DNA of 43,449 bases from Prevotella sp. (GTDB taxonomy: Bacteria > Bacteroidota > Bacteroidia > Bacteroidales > Bacteroidaceae): positions 1-43,449 of the forward strand of contig JAEEPZ010000020.1 in assembly GCA_016285055.1 (NCBI GenBank). Reading direction: 5' to 3'. Below are positions 1 through 6,945 of the stretch, piece by piece. The notes beneath the pieces are model-generated. The model saw nothing but the letters and a program-made list of their open reading frames with translations. It made no database searches and was not told the DNA's origin. Within the stretch, counting starts at the first letter, position 1, and each line of letters begins with the position of its first letter. A program made the translations under genes and the position numbers.

Positions 1-174
1 CCCTTTGCAAGGGGGAGAATTAAGTTACCGCAAGCCTTACTTGTAGCTGTCATGATACATTCTTATGAGGAGTCGGTTTGCGTCTATATTGACGTGCCAC
101 TATCGGGTAATTGCGGATAATCATATTATTTTTTGTGCTTCACGAACTTTCCTCTATCTGGCACGTCCAAAAAA

Positions 175-235
175 GTCCGAAGGCTTCGGACGAACTGTCC
201 GAAGGCTTCGGACGAGTTGTCCGAAGGCTTCGGAC
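175..235. repeat. Three-copy array of a 17-bp palindrome, 22-bp period
   Basis: Three identical units GTCCGAAGGCTTCGGAC lie at 175-191, 197-213 and 219-235, separated by 5 bp. Each unit is a perfect inverted repeat with 8-bp arms around one central base. The same unit forms a four-copy array at 17958-18040. Both arrays lie just beyond the 3' end of a gene or operon, so a role in transcription termination or mRNA 3'-end protection is likely; this is inference. Confidence 0.85.
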
Positions 236-243
236 AAAAATGA

Positions 244-280
244 GCAGGCTCCGTATTTTTGTCCGGAGCCTGCGATTTTT
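244..280 (-). terminator. Bidirectional rho-independent terminator candidate
   Basis: GCAGGCTCCG (244-253) pairs perfectly with CGGAGCCTGC (264-273). T-rich runs flank the hairpin on both sides, so it could work in either direction. It lies about 100 bp beyond the stop codon of the response regulator and is the natural end of that minus-strand operon. Confidence 0.6.
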
Positions 281-371
281 TACGAGCAACAGCAGTTTGG
301 GCCGCTATTGCTTTACTATTGACAAAGGTAAGGCAGAGGTGAGACTCATGCGTGATAGCATCTCGCAGCCT

Positions 372-1070
372 CTAATCCTCTTCAGGTGTGATGAGCTTGT
401 AGCCCTTGCCGTGGATGTTGATGATTTCAATCTGCGGGTCGTCCTTGAGGTGCTTGCGCAGCTTGGTGATGTAGACGTCCATCGAGCGTGCGTTGAAGTA
501 GTTGTCGTCTATCCAGATGGTCTTCAGTGCGAAGTCACGCTGCAGAATCTCGTTGGCGTGCGAGCAGAGCAGTGCCAGGAGCTCGTTCTCCTTGGTGGTG
601 AGCTTCGTCTGCTGGTCGCCGATGCAGAGCAGCTGCTTCTGCGTGTCGAAGGTGAAGTTGCCGATGTGGTAGAGCGTTGACTCCTTGTTCTTCTTGCCCC
701 GCACGCGGCGCAGGATGGCGTCGATGCGATAGACCAGCTCCTCCATGGAGAAAGGCTTGGTGATATAGTCGTCGGCACCGATCTTGAAGCCCTCGAGGAT
801 ATCTTCCTTCAGCGTCTTGGCAGTGAGGAAGATGATGGGCACTTCAGGGTTGGCGGTCCTGATTTCCTGTGCCAGTGTGAAGCCGTCTTTCTTGGGCATC
901 ATCACGTCGAGCACGCAGATGTCGAACTTGGTCTTCAGGAAGGCCTTGTAGCCTGCCTCGCCATCGGGGCAGAGCTCAGCTTCATAGCCCTTGGCGGCCA
1001 GATACTCTCTCAGTAACATGCCGAGGTTCTCGTCGTCCTCGCACAGCAAAATTTTCAGATTCTCTTCCAT
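372..1070 (-). CDS. rprY: OmpR/PhoB-family response regulator (RprY-like)
   Basis: This is the cytoplasmic DNA-binding partner of the kinase encoded just upstream. The 232-aa protein has an N-terminal receiver domain (about residues 5-120) with the acidic pair EDD at 11-13, phospho-acceptor Asp55 in the VLDVMMP motif and the conserved Lys in LTAK. A C-terminal winged-helix OmpR-type domain (about 135-228) follows. Length and architecture are standard. Kinase and regulator are co-directional, but the gap between them (about 195 bp) is mostly filled by a 9-bp tandem repeat. In Bacteroides the RprXY pair has this architecture; the symbol is by resemblance and the regulon cannot be read from this window. 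Confidence 0.88.
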   Translation of the reverse strand: MEENLKILLCEDDENLGMLLREYLAAKGYEAELCPDGEAGYKAFLKTKFDICVLDVMMPKKDGFTLAQEIRTANPEVPIIFLTAKTLKEDILEGFKIGADDYITKPFSMEELVYRIDAILRRVRGKKNKESTLYHIGNFTFDTQKQLLCIGDQQTKLTTKENELLALLCSHANEILQRDFALKTIWIDDNYFNARSMDVYITKLRKHLKDDPQIEIINIHGKGYKLITPEED

Positions 1071-1113
1071 AGTTGTTGTGTTTTTTTTTATTTGGGTTGA
1101 TGTGATTGTGATT

Positions 1114-1263
1114 GATGGGTCTTATGGGACTTATGAGTCTTATGAGTCTTATGGGTCTTATGGGACTTATGGGTCTTATGGGTCTTATGGGACTTATGGG
1201 GCTTATGGGACTTATGGGTCTTATGGGACTTATGGGTCTTATGGGTCTTATGGGACTTATGGG
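1114..1263. repeat. 9-bp tandem repeat array (CATAAGWCC on the minus strand)
   Basis: About 16 units of a 9-mer, read on the plus strand as variants of GGGTCTTAT and GGGACTTAT, fill the space between the kinase stop codon and the regulator start codon. The same 9-mer array recurs at 14783-14893 in front of uvrA. Unit variants (gtc/gac, ggg/gag) are interspersed rather than blocked. Copy-number change here would alter the kinase-regulator spacing. Confidence 0.9.
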
Positions 1264-1264
1264 G

Positions 1265-2821
1265 TCACTCTTCTCTGAGGATGGGCAGCGTGATGGTGAA
1301 CTTGGTGCCCTTTCCCAGCTCGCTCTCACACTTGATGTCACCCTCGTGCAGGTTGATGATTTTCTTCACGTAGGCCAGTCCGAGGCCGAAGCCTTTCACG
1401 TCGTGGACGTTGCCGGTATGCACACGGTAGAACTTGTCGAATATCTTCTTCACGTTATCGCGCTTGATGCCCTGCCCCGTGTCGGCTATCGAGAAGCACA
1501 GCTTGTCGCCTTCGTTCCAGGTGCGCAGGTGGATGTCCACAGGCTCGTCGGGCTTGCGATACTTCACTGCGTTGTCCATCAGGTTGGTGATGGCATTGGT
1601 GAAGTGCACCTCGTCGACATAGATGGCTGAGTCAACGGCCTCAATCTCGGTATAGATATGTCCGCCGGTGTGCTCCACGCGCAGGGAGAAGGTGGAGGCG
1701 GTCTGCTCTAACAGCTCGTTCAGGTCCAGCTCCTTCTTCTTGAACGACACCGTCTTGCGGTCGAACATCGACATCTGCAGCACCTTCTCTACGAGGAAGC
1801 GCAGTCGCTTCGACTCGTCGTTGATGACGCCGCCCAGGTGCTTCTGCATCTGCGGTGTCTTCGGCACCGTGTCGTCGCCCAGCATCTGCGCTGCCAGCGA
1901 GATGCTGCTGATGGGAGTCTTCAGCTCGTGCGTCATGTTGTTGATGAAGTCGTTCTTGATCTCTGTGTATCTCTTCTGGCGGAAGATGACGAAGATGGTG
2001 AAAATGAACGTGATGAGCAGCACCAGGGTGAAGATGATGGCGGGAATCATGAATCGCACCGACGAATAGATGTATTTGTTCATGTCGGGGAAGTGGATGG
2101 TCACCACGCCCATCTTCGATGCCGGGTCGTTCTTGAACAGTGTCTGCGAATAGGGCTTGTCCATGCCTTGCTCTGTGAAGTCGGGACAGCGGTAGACCTC
2201 GCGTCCGTCGGCTGTCGAGACAGTGAAGTGGTAGGCCAGGTTGATGCCGTTGTTCTGCAGCTCCTGCTTGATGTCGTGGTCGAGCAGCAGGAAGTTGACG
2301 CGCTCTTTCAGGGGCTTGTCGCTCGCGGTATATAATATATTGTACACGACCTCGTCGAGCAGTGCCTTCTGGTAGACGTAGCGGGTGCGCACTATCTCCT
2401 GCATCGACTTTGCAGCCTCAGAGAGCGACGAGTTGTCGGTCTTCATGATGATGGCCTTGGGAATGGTGGGCGGCTTCGTGGCGAAGGTCTTCAGCTCGAA
2501 GGCGCTGTAGACGGTGCCGTCGTCGGCCGACACGGCAAACTCGTGCTGCTCCTGTATCTTGCCGTTGATGCCGTCCACGATGACCGAGTCCTGCGTGTAG
2601 GCGCGGCGCTCCACGTCGTTGACGTCCTTCTCCAAGTAGCGCAGCGTCTCGTTCATCTCCAGGTTGTGCGAAGCCTGGTACAGCGAGCGGTAGACACTCT
2701 CGTCAAACTGCTCCTGCTTCATCTTGGCCATCTCCTCGATGTAGCTCAGCTGCACGTAGAGCAGGCCCAGGAACGACAGTCCCATCACCACGGCTATTGT
2801 CCATATCGTTGATTTCTTCAT
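1265..2821 (-). CDS. rprX: Membrane sensor histidine kinase (RprX-like)
   Basis: This 518-aa inner-membrane kinase should phosphorylate the downstream response regulator. A first transmembrane helix spans about residues 7-25, a periplasmic sensor region runs to about 255, and a second helix covers about 257-282. The HisKA domain follows, with phospho-acceptor His298 in the THELKTP motif, and then the HATPase domain with an N-box (NLMDNAVKY), DTGQGI and the GFGLGL glycine box. No HAMP domain is evident. A TATCTTTG promoter element lies 29 bp upstream of the start. The signal sensed is unknown. Confidence 0.9.
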   Translation of the reverse strand: MKKSTIWTIAVVMGLSFLGLLYVQLSYIEEMAKMKQEQFDESVYRSLYQASHNLEMNETLRYLEKDVNDVERRAYTQDSVIVDGINGKIQEQHEFAVSADDGTVYSAFELKTFATKPPTIPKAIIMKTDNSSLSEAAKSMQEIVRTRYVYQKALLDEVVYNILYTASDKPLKERVNFLLLDHDIKQELQNNGINLAYHFTVSTADGREVYRCPDFTEQGMDKPYSQTLFKNDPASKMGVVTIHFPDMNKYIYSSVRFMIPAIIFTLVLLITFIFTIFVIFRQKRYTEIKNDFINNMTHELKTPISSISLAAQMLGDDTVPKTPQMQKHLGGVINDESKRLRFLVEKVLQMSMFDRKTVSFKKKELDLNELLEQTASTFSLRVEHTGGHIYTEIEAVDSAIYVDEVHFTNAITNLMDNAVKYRKPDEPVDIHLRTWNEGDKLCFSIADTGQGIKRDNVKKIFDKFYRVHTGNVHDVKGFGLGLAYVKKIINLHEGDIKCESELGKGTKFTITLPILREE

Positions 2822-2849
2822 CTTTCTTCGTTTGGTGTTTTGACGAGTG

Positions 2850-2857
2850 CAAAGATA
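2850..2857 (-). promoter_or_regulatory. Promoter -7 element of the kinase/regulator operon
   Basis: On the minus strand TATCTTTG matches the Bacteroidetes TAnnTTTG element. It lies 29 bp upstream of the kinase start codon. No clear TTTG is seen at the -33 position. Confidence 0.6.
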
Positions 2858-3203
2858 AAGCGTTTAACGTTTCAAGGAAAATTTTTGGTTAATTATTTCG
2901 TTAATATTAACATTTTTAATTACTGCGGTTGTTTATGATTAAAATATGGCAATTATATATTTTTCTTTGCCTTTGCTCAACCAGCGCTGTGTCCGCCCAG
3001 AAGTAGACTCTTTGGCTTTGCGCACCGTGAACTTGTCTTTCCCAGCCGTTAGGTCAATCCGAAAAATCCGCGTGGCTTTTTTTGTTTCAAACCATGAAGC
3101 ATAAAAATGGATGCTCCTCATGTTCAATTTTCCGCCTCATGTTAGTTTTTTCTTGCTGTCCGACTGCACACATCGGCTTTTTTATGCGTAAAGCGAAAAA
3201 AAC
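2858..3203. other. Intergenic region, no gene recognised
   Basis: This AT-rich spacer separates the divergent kinase operon and the acyl-CoA synthetase genes. The short open frames have no recognisable protein features. A half-site TGCACA at 3165-3170 lies 39 bp upstream of the dyads described at 3204-3270. Confidence 0.5.
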
Positions 3204-3270
3204 TGCACAAAAAATTTGCGGATGTGCAAAATATGCCGTACCTTTGCACAAATTTTTTGCGAATGTGCAA
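3204..3270 (+). promoter_or_regulatory. Two operator-like dyads flanking the acyl-CoA synthetase promoter
   Basis: Two 26-bp imperfect direct repeats (3204-3229 and 3245-3270; 22 of 26 bases identical) start 41 bp apart. Each has inverted ends TGCACA and TGTGCA separated by 13 bp. The first overlaps the -33 box and the second covers the transcription start and runs up to the ATG. This is the layout expected of a repressor operator for the fatty-acid activation genes. Confidence 0.55.
3215..3246 (+). promoter_or_regulatory. Bacteroidetes-type promoter of the acyl-CoA synthetase genes
   Basis: TTTG (3215-3218) and TACCTTTG (3239-3246) are separated by 20 bp, matching the -33/-7 arrangement of the Bacteroidetes primary sigma factor. 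Transcription would begin around 3252. This rules out the upstream start codon at 3216 and fixes the start at 3270. Confidence 0.75.
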
Positions 3271-4922
3271 TGAACACCAGCAATAGCTTTAACGAATATA
3301 TACGCAAAGCCATCATTCAGAACTGGAATCAGAACGCGCTGACCGACTATCAGGGCCAGACGCTGCAGTTCCATGATGTGGCCCGTAAGATAGGCAAGAT
3401 ACATATCTTGTTTGAGAACTGCAACATCCAGCAGGGTGACAAAATCGCCATCTGCGGACGTAACTCTGCCCATTGGGCTGTCACTTTCCTCGCCACGCTG
3501 ACCTACGGTGCCGTGGCTGTGCCTATCCTGCACGAGTTCAATGCCGAACAGGTGCACAACATCGTCAACCACAGCGGCGCACGTTTGCTTTTCGTCGGCG
3601 ACTATGTGGTGAAGGAAATCGATCCTGAGCAGATGCCACAGTTGGAGGGCATCGTCAATCTGCCCGATTTCTCGCTGATGATGTCACGCTCAGAAAAGCT
3701 CAACTACGCGCGTGAACATTTAAATATGATGTTCGGCTCGAAGTTTCCCCGCGCTTTCACGAAGGACGATGTACACTTCCATGAAGACAGCCCTGAGGAG
3801 CTGGCCCTCATCAATTACACTAGCGGTACGACAGGGTTCTCGAAGGGCGTCATGCTGCCCTACCGGGCTCTTTGGGGCAACATCGACTTCTGTCTGCGCC
3901 GTCTGGGAAAAGAAGTCAAAGCCGGTTCGTCCATGCTCGACATTCTGCCCATGGCCCACATGTATGGCCTGAGCATCGAATTTCTTTTCGGATTCTGCAA
4001 CGGTTGCCATTTGTTCTTCCTCAACCGTCTCCCGTCTCCCACCCTCATTGCCAAAGCCTTCACCGACATCAAGCCGCGACTCATCGTGGCCGTTCCGCTC
4101 ATCATCGAGAAGATTGTGCGCAAACGCGTAATGCCCGTCTTGCAGACGCCGCGCATGAAGCTGCTCATGGCCATGCCTGTGGTCAGGGACAAGGTGAAGG
4201 AGAAAGTGCTGGAACAGGTCATGCAGGCTTTTGGCGGCCAGGCCTACGAAATCATCGTTGGCGGCGCACCCTTGTCGAAGGAGGTGGAGCAGTGCCTGAT
4301 GTCTATCGGCTTCCCCATCACCGTGGGCTACGGCACGACCGAGTGTGCTCCGCTCATCAGTTATCGCGGTTGGACAGAGTTCGTCCCCGGCTCGTGCGGA
4401 TGTCCTGTCGACGGCATGGAGGTGAAGATTGACAGCTACGACCCAAAGAACGTGGCCGGCGAGATACTGACCCGCGGCACCAACCTCATGCTGGGCTACT
4501 ACAAGAACGAGGAGGCCACCCGGCAAGCCATCGACAAGGACGGATGGTATCACACCGGCGACTTGGCCACGATGGACTATGACGGCAACATCTTTATCCG
4601 CGGTCGCATCAAGAACATGTTGCTCGGTGCCAGCGGACAGAACATTTATCCCGAGGAGATAGAAGACAAACTCAGCTCCATGCCTATGGTCAGCGAGTGC
4701 ATCGTGGTGCAGCGCGACCAGAAGCTCGTCGCCCTGGTCTATCCCGACCAGGATGAGCTGATGAACTTCACCGCCGATGAGCTGCAGGGCATCATGGAGC
4801 AGAACCGCCAGGAGCTGAACCTTCAGCTGCCGCCCTACAGCCGACTCTCAGCCATACAGCTGCAAAGCGAGGAATTTCAGAAGACGCCGAAGAAAAGCAT
4901 CAAGAGATACTTGTATAGTTGA
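3270..4922 (+). CDS. Long-chain fatty acid-CoA ligase (AMP-binding), copy 1
   Basis: This 550-aa cytoplasmic enzyme belongs to the ANL superfamily and should activate a long-chain fatty acid with ATP and CoA through an acyl-adenylate. Visible motifs are the P-loop YTSGTTGFSKG from residue 183, the adenine-binding GYGTTECAP from about 353, DGWYHTGDL from 424 and the C-terminal lysine region ending in TPKKSIKRYLYS. The start at 3270 is chosen because the promoter and predicted transcription start lie downstream of the longer reading. The stop codon TGA is itself part of the 7-bp repeat that follows. The next gene is a close paralogue, so this is a tandem duplication. Acyl chain specificity cannot be read from sequence. 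Confidence 0.9.
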   Translation: MNTSNSFNEYIRKAIIQNWNQNALTDYQGQTLQFHDVARKIGKIHILFENCNIQQGDKIAICGRNSAHWAVTFLATLTYGAVAVPILHEFNAEQVHNIVNHSGARLLFVGDYVVKEIDPEQMPQLEGIVNLPDFSLMMSRSEKLNYAREHLNMMFGSKFPRAFTKDDVHFHEDSPEELALINYTSGTTGFSKGVMLPYRALWGNIDFCLRRLGKEVKAGSSMLDILPMAHMYGLSIEFLFGFCNGCHLFFLNRLPSPTLIAKAFTDIKPRLIVAVPLIIEKIVRKRVMPVLQTPRMKLLMAMPVVRDKVKEKVLEQVMQAFGGQAYEIIVGGAPLSKEVEQCLMSIGFPITVGYGTTECAPLISYRGWTEFVPGSCGCPVDGMEVKIDSYDPKNVAGEILTRGTNLMLGYYKNEEATRQAIDKDGWYHTGDLATMDYDGNIFIRGRIKNMLLGASGQNIYPEEIEDKLSSMPMVSECIVVQRDQKLVALVYPDQDELMNFTADELQGIMEQNRQELNLQLPPYSRLSAIQLQSEEFQKTPKKSIKRYLYS

Positions 4923-5130
4923 GAGTTGAGAGTTGAGTGTTGAGTGTTGAGAGTTGAGTGTTGAGTGTTGAGAGTTGAGTGTTGAGAGTTGAGAGTTGAG
5001 TGTTGAGTGTTGAGAGTTGAGTGTTGAGAGATAAGAGTTGAGAGTTGAGTGTTGAGAGTTGAGAGTTGAGTGTTGAGTGTTGAGAGATAAGAGTTGAGAG
5101 TTGAGTGTTGAGAGCTAAGAGTTAAGAGCT
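4918..5130. repeat. 7-bp tandem repeat array (GTTGAGA/GTTGAGT)
   Basis: About 30 heptamer units, alternating GTTGAGA and GTTGAGT with a few GATAAGA or GTTAAGA variants, fill the whole gap between the two acyl-CoA synthetase genes. The array starts inside the last codons of the first gene. Related arrays follow the second gene (6801-6880) and lie inside uvrA (13248-13347). Confidence 0.92.
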
Positions 5131-5143
5131 GACTAATTGTACT

Positions 5144-6805
5144 ATGAAAGAAATACCAAGCTATAACGCCCTGATCGAGAAAAGCATCATCGACCACTGG
5201 GATATGGACGCCCTGACCGACTACAAGGGCCAGACACTGCAGTACCACGATGTGGCACGCAAGATTGAGAAGGTGCACATCCTCTTCGAGAACAGCGGTG
5301 TGGTGAAGGGTGACAAGATAGCCCTTTGCGGACGCAACAGCAGCCAGTGGACGGTGGCGTTCCTGGCCACCATCACCTATGGTGCCATCGCTGTGCCCAT
5401 CCTGCATGAGTTTACTGCAGACCAGATACACAACATCGTGAACCACAGCGACGCCAAGCTGCTCTTCGCCGGCGACCATGTCTGCGGCTCGGTGGACCCC
5501 ATGCAGATGCCCCACTTGGAAGGCATCGTCCGCAACAGCGACTACTCGCTGCTGCTCTCACGCACCGACAAGCTGACCTACGCCCGCGAGCACCTCAACG
5601 AGCTGTATGGCAAGAAGTTTCCGAAGTATTTCCGAAAGGAGCACGTCAGCTACTACCACGAGCAGAGTCCCGACGAGATGGCCCTCATCAACTACACCAG
5701 CGGTACGACAGGCTTCTCCAAGGGTGTGATGATACCCTACCGTGCCCTGTGGTCGAACTTCGACTTCGCCTGCAAGGCCATGGGCGACAACCTGAAGACC
5801 GGCAGCAGCGTCATCTCCATCCTGCCCATGGCACACATGTATGGCATGGCCTTCGAGTTCAGCTATGAGTTCATCAAGGGATGCCATGTCTACTACCTCA
5901 ACCGCGTGCCCTCGCCCGCCATCATTGCGCAGGCCTTCGCCGACATCAAGCCCGGCATCATCATTGCCGTGCCGCTGGTCATCGAGAAGATTATACGCAA
6001 AAAGGTGTTCCCCAAGATTCAGACGCCACGCATGCGCCTGCTGCTGCAGATGCCCGTCATCGCGCAGAAGGTGCGCGAGCGCATCTGCGAAGAGGTGAAG
6101 AAGGCCTTCGGCGGACAGTTCTTCGAAATCATCATCGGCGGTGCCGCCTTCAACCAGGAGGTGGAGACGTTCCTACAGCAGATAGGATTCCCCTACACCG
6201 TGGGCTACGGCGCCACCGAGTGTGCCCCCATCATCTGCTACGAGGACTGGCGCCTCTTCGTGCCAGGGTCCTGCGGCAAGGCTGCGAAGAACATGGAGGT
6301 GCGCATCGACTCGCCCGACCCCGAGAACATTCCCGGCGAGATTCTCACACGCGGACTGAACGTCATGCTAGGCTATTACAAGAACGAAGAGGCCACAAAG
6401 GAGACCCTCGACGAGGACGGATGGTATCACACCGGCGACCTGGGCACAATGGACGAAGACGGCAACGTGTTTATCAACGGACGCTCGAAGAACATGCTCC
6501 TCGGCGCCAGCGGACAGAACATCTATCCCGAGGAGATAGAGGACAAACTCAACTCAATGACACTCGTTGTAGAGAGCATCGTGGTGCAGCGCGACCAGAA
6601 GCTCGTTGCACTCGTTCATCCCGACCTTGACGAGGCCAAGAATCTTGGCTTCACCAAGGAAGACCTGGAGGGCATCATGGAGCAGAACCGCAACGGTCTG
6701 AACCAGATGCTGCCAGTCTACGAGAAGATCAGCGAGATTGAGATTTACGAGGAGGAGTTTGCCAAGACACCGAAGAAGAGCATCAAGCGCTACCTGTACA
6801 GTTGA
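5144..6805 (+). CDS. Long-chain fatty acid-CoA ligase (AMP-binding), copy 2
   Basis: This 553-aa paralogue of the preceding gene shares most motifs at near-identical positions: YTSGTTGFSKG from residue 184, GYGATECAP, DGWYHTGDL and the same C-terminal TPKKSIKRYLYS. It should catalyse the same ATP- and CoA-dependent activation of fatty acids. Substitutions are spread across the N-terminal substrate-binding half (for example the segment around residues 100-180), so the two may prefer different acyl chains. No separate promoter is visible in the repeat-filled gap, so read-through from the 3215-3246 promoter is likely. Its stop codon also runs directly into a 7-bp repeat array. Confidence 0.9.
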   Translation: MKEIPSYNALIEKSIIDHWDMDALTDYKGQTLQYHDVARKIEKVHILFENSGVVKGDKIALCGRNSSQWTVAFLATITYGAIAVPILHEFTADQIHNIVNHSDAKLLFAGDHVCGSVDPMQMPHLEGIVRNSDYSLLLSRTDKLTYAREHLNELYGKKFPKYFRKEHVSYYHEQSPDEMALINYTSGTTGFSKGVMIPYRALWSNFDFACKAMGDNLKTGSSVISILPMAHMYGMAFEFSYEFIKGCHVYYLNRVPSPAIIAQAFADIKPGIIIAVPLVIEKIIRKKVFPKIQTPRMRLLLQMPVIAQKVRERICEEVKKAFGGQFFEIIIGGAAFNQEVETFLQQIGFPYTVGYGATECAPIICYEDWRLFVPGSCGKAAKNMEVRIDSPDPENIPGEILTRGLNVMLGYYKNEEATKETLDEDGWYHTGDLGTMDEDGNVFINGRSKNMLLGASGQNIYPEEIEDKLNSMTLVVESIVVQRDQKLVALVHPDLDEAKNLGFTKEDLEGIMEQNRNGLNQMLPVYEKISEIEIYEEEFAKTPKKSIKRYLYS

Positions 6806-6880
6806 GAGTTGAGAGTTGAGAGTTAAGAGTTGAGAGTTGAGAGTTAAGAGTTGAGGGTTGAGAGTTAAGAGTTGAGAGTT
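6801..6880. repeat. 7-bp tandem repeat array (GTTGAGA/GTTAAGA)
   Basis: About 11 units of the heptamer also found at 4918-5130, here mostly GTTGAGA and GTTAAGA. It begins within the stop codon of the second acyl-CoA synthetase and ends about 65 bp before the next start codon. Confidence 0.9.
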
Positions 6881-6945
6881 TCATTATCACTCGCCATCAG
6901 CGATACATCTTAATTCTTAATTCTATATTCTATATTCACAAAATT

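Larger units (their letters stand above)
1..371. other. Intergenic region with repeats, no gene
   Basis: I see no convincing gene here; the open frames are low-complexity shadows. Positions 1-45 match, in reverse orientation, part of the repeat near 28058-28125 (a CCCTTTGCA-G-rich hairpin followed by the GTTACCGCAAGCC segment). Positions 175-235 hold a palindrome array and 244-280 a terminator-like hairpin, both listed separately. Confidence 0.6.

Noticed and set aside
175..235. Regular palindrome array resembling a CRISPR
   Set aside because: The spacers are only 5 bp and nearly identical, the arrays have three or four units, and no cas genes are present.
111..680. Plus-strand open frame of 189 codons
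   Set aside because: It runs antisense through the response regulator, has no recognisable domain and begins in the palindrome array.
2939..3127. Minus-strand 62-codon frame in the gap before the synthetase genes
   Set aside because: It has no ribosome-binding box, promoter or similarity that I can recognise.
3720..4553. Minus-strand open frame of 277 codons
   Set aside because: It is antisense to the first acyl-CoA synthetase, with His/Ala/Val-rich shadow composition.
4918..5130. 7-bp satellite as a peptide-coding region between the synthetase genes
   Set aside because: On the plus strand it contains TGA stops, and the minus-strand frame through it has no start context or family.
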